DNA from: JAJTFA01 sp051715425
GTDB taxonomy: Bacteria; Bacteroidota; Bacteroidia; UKL13-3
Direction: 5' to 3'
DNA: 64,000 nucleotides
Assembly: GCA_051715425.1 (NCBI GenBank)
Contig: JBPXJS010000025.1
Coordinates: 62,001-126,000 of the forward strand
Shown here: piece after piece, positions 54,308 to 62,800 of the stretch
How the letters are laid out: each line of letters starts with the position of its first letter
Position numbering within the stretch: position 1 is the stretch's first letter
Made by a program: the position numbers and the translations under genes
Notes under the pieces: model-generated
Database searches by the model: none
Seen by the model: the letters and a program-made list of their open reading frames with translations, nothing else
Told to the model about the DNA's origin: nothing

Positions 54308-54344
54308 TACCAAAGCTGAGGGCGGTTTAGCTGGTGTGATCTTA
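54308..54344 (-). pseudogene. Duplicated 3'-end fragment of the porP/sprF gene
   Basis: TACCAAAGCTGAGGGC, GGTTTAGCTGGT and GATCTTA match the real 3' end of the minus-strand porP/sprF gene at 54480-54521 (TACCAGAGCTGAGGGC, AGTTTAGCTGGT, AATCTTA), with a 5-bp deletion and substitutions. Read on the minus strand it would encode KITPAKPP instead of KIIPAKLN before losing frame. Each copy lies just right of a purine tract, so the tract plus the tail was duplicated as a unit. Confidence 0.7.
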
Positions 54345-54398
54345 AATGAGGTGCTTGTGTCGGAATGAAAACATGGAGATGATTGGCACGAGATATAT

Positions 54399-54468
54399 GG
54401 AAGAAAGAGAAACAGAAACAGAAGGAGAAAGGGAAAGGGAAAGGGAAAGGGAAAGGGAAAGGGGGAAG
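54399..54468 (+). repeat. Purine-rich microsatellite, short tract
   Basis: Seventy bases of GAAAGA, AACAGA and GGGAAA units, the last five or so being GGGAAA. It ends 11 bp before the stop codon of the porP/sprF gene (54479). Same composition as the long tract. Confidence 0.9.
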
Positions 54469-54478
54469 CACCGTATTC

Positions 54479-55471
54479 TTACCAGAGCTGAGGGCAGTTC
54501 AGTTTAGCTGGTATAATCTTATATGGTTTTTTGCTTTCAATAATAAATTGGAGGCTTAGTTCATGAGCACTTTTCAGGTGATTCAGTTCACTTACCAGGC
54601 CCATATCGTAACTATAACCGAATTTTACTTTATTCAGGGTATAACCCGCTACAAACACTATTCCATCGGTATTGTTACTGGTTTGCCTGATCCATATACC
54701 GGTGCCAAACGAGGAGTAATTATAAAAGGAGCCAATATTGAGTTGCACATGATTTCCCTGATTCATCACCAACAAATTAGGGGAGAAGACATGCTGTTTC
54801 TTGCGTCCGCTGTATTGACGGGTTTTTATATTTAGACCCATATGAAATACATAACGCCTCAATTGCAAATAATCTTTACCGGTTTTATGCCTTTCAATAA
54901 AACTCATATTGGGTTCGTTCAGGTTATGAATGGCCATTCCTGTAAATAATTTGCCTGTTCCATAAACAAAACCTGTACTGAATGATGGATAGTTCACGCT
55001 GTTGTTTACAAACTGTTCGTTGGTATTTCTTACCACTCCAAGGTCGGCTTCCAGTTGATCGCCAAAAGAGAGTTTACTGTAATCAAGCATCCGGTTATTA
55101 AAAGATGATTGAATAGATAAATTAAGGAACTTATCCTTTTTTAGCTTAAGCATATAAGCGTAAATAAATGACGCCTGGTTATAACTGTAAGTTCCACCAT
55201 TCATGGTATTGTTATGCAGCACAAAACCTATGCTGCTGCGCTTTTGAGGAATGGGTAAATCTCCGGAAACCACACTGGATATATAACTGTTTGGTAAATT
55301 TTTAAACTGTTTTCGTATCGTGGTATTGATACTGATATTTCCTGATGTGCCGGCAAATGCCGGGTTGGTATAAATGCGGTTGGCATAAAACTGGGAATAA
55401 TGAGCATCCTGCCCATATCCTGCATACAACAAGCCACAAACCGAGAAAAAAGTGAGTATATATCGTTTCAT
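54479..55471 (-). CDS. PorP/SprF family type IX secretion system outer-membrane protein
   Basis: A 330-aa protein with signal peptide (1-20, GYGQ) and the family hallmark AHYSQFYANRIYTNPAFAGT. This is followed by alternating strands (SIGFVLHNNTMNGGTYSY, FSTGFVYGTGKLFTGMAIHN, FVAGYTLNKVKFGYSYD) of an outer-membrane beta-barrel. SprF-type members assist secretion and anchoring of the neighbouring T9SS cargo with type B tails. Here the gene lies 4 bp downstream of exactly such a cargo gene, so it is its likely dedicated partner. Its 3' end is followed by purine/pyrimidine repeats and a degraded duplicate of its last codons. Family assignment is firm. Confidence 0.93.
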   Translation of the reverse strand: MKRYILTFFSVCGLLYAGYGQDAHYSQFYANRIYTNPAFAGTSGNISINTTIRKQFKNLPNSYISSVVSGDLPIPQKRSSIGFVLHNNTMNGGTYSYNQASFIYAYMLKLKKDKFLNLSIQSSFNNRMLDYSKLSFGDQLEADLGVVRNTNEQFVNNSVNYPSFSTGFVYGTGKLFTGMAIHNLNEPNMSFIERHKTGKDYLQLRRYVFHMGLNIKTRQYSGRKKQHVFSPNLLVMNQGNHVQLNIGSFYNYSSFGTGIWIRQTSNNTDGIVFVAGYTLNKVKFGYSYDMGLVSELNHLKSAHELSLQFIIESKKPYKIIPAKLNCPQLW

Positions 55472-55475
55472 GCTG

Positions 55476-56684
55476 TTATCTGATTATGGTTAATTGCCCG
55501 TCATATCGTTTTACTTCACCCGAACTGTTGGTAATGCTTAAAGAGTAGATATAACTGCCTTGCATCAATCCTTTTCCGGTAAATACATCATTGGTATTGT
55601 TGTAACCCGATTTGTTGTAAACAACCTCGCCCCAACTGTTGAGGATGGTTATTTCATTATCCGGGAAACGTTCAATCCCTTTTATTTCCAGGTAATCATT
55701 CAGTCCGTCATCATTAGGTGTAAATCCTCCGGGTATTTCAACCCTCATTGCTCTTTCTATACTTCCTTTGCTATTGGAGAGTACATAATGATCAGCAAAC
55801 TCCACCGGACTAAAATAATGCAGCTTATTGATCATCTTATCCAACCCTGAAAAGTGGGTGTTAATATTTAATGATGTAAGGCTAAGTCCATTGTCGCCAT
55901 CACTGCTTTTAAACCATTTTCCTTTACCGGTTTCCCAATAACTGATGGACTTATAATTCTCATTTACCGAGTCGGAGAGTAACGCAATCTTGTATCCATG
56001 ATAATGATCTGAACCTTTAATGGTATAAAAATATTGTTGATGAATATCATAAGTACCTTGGTTTAATTCGGATAATCCAAATGCGGTAGGACTTTGTGCA
56101 ACAAGTGCTACCTCCACATATTCTGGTGGGTTTTGCTCTGTTTTAATGACCAAAGGCCTGTCTGTTCCATTTCCGGAAACAGGGTAGGTATATGTTTTAT
56201 AAGGTGCCGTTTTTCTCAGCAATTTACCGTTGAATGAAGTGTAAAATCTGCCTGTTTTAAAGAGCAAGGCATCTTCAGAAGTATCGGTGATAATCATGTT
56301 CCCATTGTTTATCTCTACAATTCCATTATTCAATTGGCATCGCCTTGTTTTCAAATCGGTACTTACCAACGCTCGGCCTTCATCCGGTATATACAGGCTG
56401 TCTGCGTAAAGGTTTCCCGATCCGCTGATAAGTTGTCCGTAACCATTCAGGAAAAGAAGGGAACCATGCCCTGAAGAAAAATCACCGTTTGAATAAATAT
56501 CATTGCGGCACTCAATGGAACCTTTATTGTTTATAGCTCCATTTTTATTTACAGAGAGTTCCATATCTACAAACAGCAGGGAATTGCTGTCAGTAAAAAG
56601 AACGGCCTGTTTATCAATCACCAGTTGAGGTTTGGCTTCGCTGCATAAAAGCAGGATGGCACATACACTTAATATTCGTTTCAT
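55476..56684 (-). CDS. T9SS type B (gliding-motility-type) secreted protein
   Basis: A 402-aa secreted protein. The signal peptide (~1-19) is followed by a beta-rich region of unknown type (~20-310; NKGSIECRNDIYSNG, LFLNGYGQLISGSGNL, patterns like a beta-solenoid). The C-terminal type B sorting domain (~318-402) reads GFTPNDDGLNDYLEI, ITILNSWGEVVYN and GSYIYSLSITNSSG. Type B tails use SprF-like helper proteins, and one is encoded 4 bp downstream. The gene is preceded by a possible 50-codon ORF and the 2302-aa collagen-like gene in the same direction. The product is probably displayed on the cell surface. Confidence 0.9.
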   Translation of the reverse strand: MKRILSVCAILLLCSEAKPQLVIDKQAVLFTDSNSLLFVDMELSVNKNGAINNKGSIECRNDIYSNGDFSSGHGSLLFLNGYGQLISGSGNLYADSLYIPDEGRALVSTDLKTRRCQLNNGIVEINNGNMIITDTSEDALLFKTGRFYTSFNGKLLRKTAPYKTYTYPVSGNGTDRPLVIKTEQNPPEYVEVALVAQSPTAFGLSELNQGTYDIHQQYFYTIKGSDHYHGYKIALLSDSVNENYKSISYWETGKGKWFKSSDGDNGLSLTSLNINTHFSGLDKMINKLHYFSPVEFADHYVLSNSKGSIERAMRVEIPGGFTPNDDGLNDYLEIKGIERFPDNEITILNSWGEVVYNKSGYNNTNDVFTGKGLMQGSYIYSLSITNSSGEVKRYDGQLTIIR

Positions 56685-56686
56685 AA

Positions 56687-56839
56687 TTAACAGGATTTAG
56701 ATGAGATAAACCACATCAACGAATTGTTCATCCTGAATGCTTCATCATTTGCTGTTTCATCCCTGAAAAAGGAGAAGAACAGGCGACTTAATGCAACGCT
56801 GATAGATCCCGATTTACCTTGTTTGTGTTCTTGTTCCAT
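56687..56839 (-). CDS. Possible 50-aa small ORF between two operon genes
   Basis: ATG at 56839 opens a 50-codon frame that ends at 56687, two bases before the next gene (56684). Upstream lies AAAAGGAAAAACC, a passable ribosome-binding stretch. The peptide starts MEQEHKQGKSGSISVALSRL and has an FFSFFRDE stretch. It fills nearly the whole 174-bp gap, and the stop-to-start distance suggests translational coupling. It has no recognisable motif, signal peptide or membrane helix, and chance cannot be excluded. Confidence 0.4.
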   Translation of the reverse strand: MEQEHKQGKSGSISVALSRLFFSFFRDETANDEAFRMNNSLMWFISSKSC

Positions 56840-56858
56840 GGTTTTTCCTTTTAGCGGG

Positions 56859-59800
56859 TTATTCAATTACGGTAATATCAAAGTTGTAACTGGCATTACC
56901 AGCCGAAGATGTTCCGGCATTTACAATTTTAATTTCTATTTGTCCCGGAGCAACTACCATGGCGTGTGCTATAAGAAGTGAACCTGGTAATGCTGTTCTC
57001 GGACTTACATGTACCACAGAACCAACTGCCGCATTACTAAGCCCCCAGAAGGTAATGGTTTCTGCTCCGTTTGCCGCAACACTAGGCACAAAGATGGATT
57101 GGTTCTTAGCCAGCATCACATTGGTAATGGTAGTACCGTTTGCACCAATTCTGGCATCTCCGTTTACATCGAGCTTGCGGGTAGGGGATGTTGTATTAAT
57201 ACCAACATTAACTGCATCTGCACCGGTTCCACCAAGAACAATAGAATTACTTGATGCAACTACAGCATTATATCCGATAGCTGTGGCGTTGGTGCGGTTA
57301 CCGGAAATTTGTGTGCCTGTTCCTATTAAGGTATTGTTTCCTCCGGTTAACCCGCTGTTAAATCGTCCGGCCTGAAAACCCACAAATGTATTTCCTGAAC
57401 CCGTGGTTGTTTGTCCGGCCTGTGTACCTATAATGGTATTGCTGGCTCCGGTAGAGTTTTGGCCGGAGTATTTTCCTATCAATACATTGTCATTCTGGTT
57501 GCTCAGGTTTTGTCCTGCTGCAAAACCGATCATGGTATTTGATGTACCTGTGCCAAAAGTACTGCCAGCGGCATATCCGATAAATATATTTTCACGTCCT
57601 GAACCCGTTGTGTTTAAATCTCCTGCTCCGTTAACCGTATGTCCGGTAAGTTTTCCTAAAAATACATTTCCATCATCCACATCACCATCACCCGCCCAAA
57701 GGAACCTGAAGTTTTGCATATTAATGGCTCTGTAGCGGCCGGAAGTGAAAGTTGCTCTTTCATATGTATTAAGGTCTATAGGCCAGCTTACCAGCACACG
57801 GCCATCACCTTTGGTATATGTACTATTTGGAATTAAAACAATTTTATCATCCAATGCCCAATCAGCTCCGCCATTGTTATCACCACCAACACGTAAACGC
57901 AGAGAAACTGCCGTATTTGTACCCAGGTAATTATTAAACCCATTAGTGATACCTGTATTTCCCTGAGTTAACCAACCTAATCCGGAAACCGGTTGCCAGC
58001 TCATGGTACCTGCAGTAGATGATGTTAAAACCTGTCCATTGGTACCCGGCAGAGAAGTGGGTAATACATAATTAATATTAACTGCTGCCTGATTTCCTGT
58101 AGTGAAAGTTGTTTTACCTGTTCCGTTAGCGCTTTTTAATTGAAGCTGATTTTCTGTATAGATATTTCCTGATACATGCAAACGCTCTGATGGAGATGCT
58201 GTATTGATACCCACATTCACCGCATCAACACCCGTTCCGCCAAGAGCTATCATATTGTTTCCTGTTACAACTGCATTGTATCCAATAGCAACAGACTTTG
58301 CACTGCTTGCTGAAACTTTTGCATTGGAACCAATGGCAACTGAATTATTGCTGTTTGCTCCGCTGATTTCAGCCTGGTATCCTATCAATACAGAGTTGCT
58401 GTTTGCTGCTTTAATCTGATGTCCGTAACCTAAACCAACACCGTTTGAGATGGCATAGTTTCCGGAGGTAATTGCTGACGAACCAATAAACACATTCTTA
58501 GAACCAAGTTGTGTTATTGTTCCTCCCGAATTTGCAATTTTATGACCTATTAAAATATTCTCATCAATACCCGCAGTATTTAAACTCACAGCAGCATTAT
58601 GACCAATGAAGATATTTTTTTGCATCAAAGTGGCTGCTGCAAAAGCGGTCTGATTACCCAAATAAATGTTTTCAGTTCCGCTGGTATTTCTTCTGCCTGC
58701 CTGGAAACCCAAAAACAGGTTATTGCTTCCACTCTGGTTGTCTCCACCGGCTTCATTACCGAAGAAACTGTTGTAATGTCCTGCATTTACTACGCCAGAA
58801 GAGCTTCCAAAGAAAGCATTTTGCATTCCACTGTTTCGGTATCCGCTTGCCGATCCAAAGAAGTTATTGTTATCAGCTTTTGCGGTTGTTGGATTTCCTC
58901 CGTTTTCAGCTCCTGCCAGGTAACCAAAGAAATTGTTGTTATCGCCCCAGCTTGTTTCTCCTGCTTTATAGCCAAAGAAACTGTTGTTGCTGGCATCTAA
59001 TGTAGCTCTTGCAACCTGATCTGTGGAGGTAGCGGCACGTCCTGCATTGGCACCGTAATATGAGTTGGCTGTTCCTGTGTTTAGCCTTAATGCAGCTCCA
59101 TTGGCATAATACCCTGCCTGAATACCGGTATACGTATTGCCTTTTGTTCCACCCGGATTGTTATTGTCAAATCCGGCATTCTCTATACCATTCCATACAA
59201 AAGGAACGCCTTCAATATTAAAACTCCTGATATTGTTTATGTCCACACTTTTGCGGATATTAATGGCTCCATCAACATCCACTCTGATATTGGATGGGGT
59301 AGTACCATTGCCTACATTCAGGTTGTCTATGGTTGCATCCATGTCGTTGTTAATTATTAGTTTCGATCCAATATTAAATGCGCCTGTATTATATGGTTTT
59401 GCTGCATTTACAGATTGTAGCCTTACCCGTTCTGCATTGTTGGAGTATATCCTGAAATCAAAATCGTTTTTGCTTCCTATAAAATCAGCAGCAGTGATAT
59501 TGTTTCCTGAAAGATCCCAGGCAGTTGCAGCCGGATTAATCCAACTCATTACACCGGCAGTGGTAGAAGCAAGCACGTATCCGCTTACTGCAGGTGCAGC
59601 AGTTGGAAGGGTATAGGTAATATTTGTTGCTCCCTGGGCTCCACCCGTAAAACTGGTAATACCGGTAGAGGTACCTTTAATTCGCATTTGTCCGGTTGTG
59701 TAAATATTACCACCTACCTCCAAACGTTCGGTTGGTGAAGCGGTATTGATACCTACGTTTACAGCGTTTGCACCTGTTCCGCCAAGTGCCATCATATTGT

Positions 59801-62800
59801 TACCATTTACATATGAATTTGCTCCTATGGCAACAGCGTTGTTTCCGTCAACTTCTGCGTTATAACCAAGTGCTACGGAATTATTGCGTGTAGTATTATT
59901 CAGATTGGCTGAAGCTGAACCAATGAAAACATTGTTGATGCCTGCTGTTTTACTATCGGCTGCGTTAGAGCCTATATATACATTATCACTGCCGGCTGTC
60001 TGACTAAATCCTGAGCTGGTTCCAAGGAAAGTATTGTTGCTTCCATCTATACTGTATCCCGACCAGGCTCCTAAAAATGCATTACCGGTTCCCGTGCCAT
60101 TTCCACGACCGGATTTGTAACCCATAAAAGTATTGCCTCCTCCGGAAGTAGTACCAAATCCAGCCTCTGTACCAAACATAGCGTTTTGGTCACCAATATT
60201 TAAGAATGCACCGGCAACATGACCGAATATGGCATTTTCACTACCTGAAGTTAATTGCAAACCGGCACTTGCACCAAACAAGCTATTGGCACTTCCACTT
60301 CCAAGAACAGTTCCTGCTTTTTCTCCAAATGCGCTGTTTTGCGTTCCTGTAAGTGTTGTATTGCCTGCTAAATTTCCGGTAAATGTATTTTCATTGGCAA
60401 GCACTGGTCCTCTCCATGAAAAACGGTTTCCTGCTAAATCAAAGCTGGGAATTGTACCTCCACCGGTGGCTGCATTAACCCTTCCCTGAACACTTAATCT
60501 GATTCCCGCAACAGGAGCATATGAATCACCAAGCGCAACTTCACCTGAGCCAGCAATACGCATTCTTTGTGTATTGTTTGTTCTGAAAGAAAGATCTGTA
60601 TTGTTGGTTGTTCCAACAAAATCTGTTGCCGCATTGGTTGATCCGTTTCCTTTTAATCCCCATGCATCAAGGCTGCCATCTTTGGCTAGAGTTAGCCATG
60701 ATGTTCCATTCCAGATATAAGATTGTTTATTGGTGGTATTGTAGTACGCCCAGTTTAATGATGGTGATGCAGGATCAGCTGCAAGGTCTCCCTGCCATGC
60801 CATGTTTATCCCGTTATCACCAATATATTTTCTCCAGAGACCTGCAAAATCAGCAGCAGCCGGAGAGGCGATTGAAGTATTTGTACTTAATACGGCCATG
60901 TATTTTAAAGAAGCAGAAGCAGTAGTAGAGAAACCAGTACCCGCTGCATCCGAAGCATAACCAACATATACGTAAGCGTTTGTTCCATTAGTACCATTTG
61001 TACCGTTTGTTCCGTTCGTTCCATTAGTACCATTCGCACCATCATCACCGATATATTTTCTCCATAAACCTGCAAAATCAGCAGCGGCAGGAGAGGCGAT
61101 TGATGTATTTGTGCTTAATACGGCCATGTATTTTAATGAGGCAGAAGCAGTAGTAGAGAAACCAGTGCCTGCAGCATCCGAAGCATATCCAACATATACA
61201 TACGCATTGGCTCCATTTGTTCCGTTAGTACCATCTTTGCTCATGGTATTCCAACCACCACCATTATGTATTCTCGATTCTCTTAACGACTGATCGTAGT
61301 AAGCATTATTCTCTGATTGTGGTTTACCTGAACTCACATAAGCAGCCAGGTTCACAAATGAGCCATGCCATTTAATAGAAATCCCGTTAACTCCATCAAT
61401 ACCATCACTGGTGAGAGTTGTCCAGGTTGTTCCATCGTGGATTCTTGCCTGTCTAAGTGATTTGTCATAATATATATTGTTTTCAGCGGCTGGTTTTCCA
61501 GCAGCCAGATAGTCGGACAGATCTAAATAATCACCATGCCATTTTATTCCCAATCCGTCTCTTGATAGTACTTTCCATGTAGTGCCATCGTAAATCATGG
61601 TTTGCCTTAATGTAGAGTCGTAGTATGATGAATTTTTTGATGGCGGATGCAGAGAAGAGAAGGCTGATAGACTTGGGAATGCCCCTTTAAAATCCACAGA
61701 TTTTCCAATTAATGAAACCCCTGTGCCCCAAATACCTCCTGCCTTAGGACCAAATAGGGTAGTGGTAGTGGTGTTGAGGTAAAAATCTCCATCAGTACCT
61801 ATGGAGTTAACCGGGTCTGAACCTCCGTTTAAAACTGCATGCCCGTCAACCCCATCTTTACCCATTACTGTCCACACTGAGCCATCATGTATAAGTGCTT
61901 GTTTAAGGGTTTGGTTATAGTAGGCATTGTTCTCGCTTACCGGTTTTCCTGCAGCCGTGTATGCTGCAAGATTGTTAAACGATCCATGCCATTTTACAGA
62001 AAGGCCTTTGGTTCCAATAAGTTTTTGGGTAGTAGTAAAAGAAGTGCTGTCCGTGTACTTCACAGTCATAGTGGAATCTGAATTGATTCGGGTATATGCT
62101 ATCCCTACTCCGTTATCACCTTTGTCGCCTTTATCACCTTTGGTGCCTAATACTTTTTGAGTAGTAGTAAATGAAGTACTGTCGGTGTACCTTACGGTCA
62201 TGGTTGAATCCGAATTGATTCTGGTATATGCAATTCCCACTCCGTCATTACCATTGTCACCCTTATCACCCTTGTTTCCTTTATCACCTTTAGTGCCCAA
62301 TACTTTTTGAGTTGTAGTAAATGAAGTACTGTCGGTGTACCTTACGGTCATTGTTGAATCAGCATTGATTCTGGTATAAGCAATTCCCACTCCGTCATTG
62401 CCATTGTCCCCTTTATCTCCCTTATCACCTTTAGTGCCTAATACTTTTTGAGTAGTAGTAAATGAAGTACTGTCGGTGTACTTCACGGTCATGGTAGAAT
62501 CCGCATTAATTCTGGTATATGCAATTCCCACTCCGTCATTACCTTTGTCCCCTTTATCACCCTTGTTTCCTTTATCTCCTTTTGTGCCTATGGCTTTTTG
62601 CGTGGTACTAAAAGAAGTGCTGTCAGTATATACAATGGTTAAAGTGGAATCGGCATTTACTCTGGTATAAGCAATACCAACTCCTTTATCTCCTTTGGTA
62701 CCTATAGCTTTTTGTGTGGTGCTAAAGGATGTACTGTCTGTATATTTAATGGTTAAGGTAGAGTCGGGGTTAATTCTGGTATAGGCAATGCCCAACCCTT

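Noticed and set aside
53954..54330. Open frames of Lys-Glu or Arg-Glu repeats on the plus strand
   Set aside because: They are read-throughs of the purine microsatellite, one beginning inside the terminator of the ELWxxDGT gene. There is no folding or domain signal, and several frames are open at once as expected from base composition.
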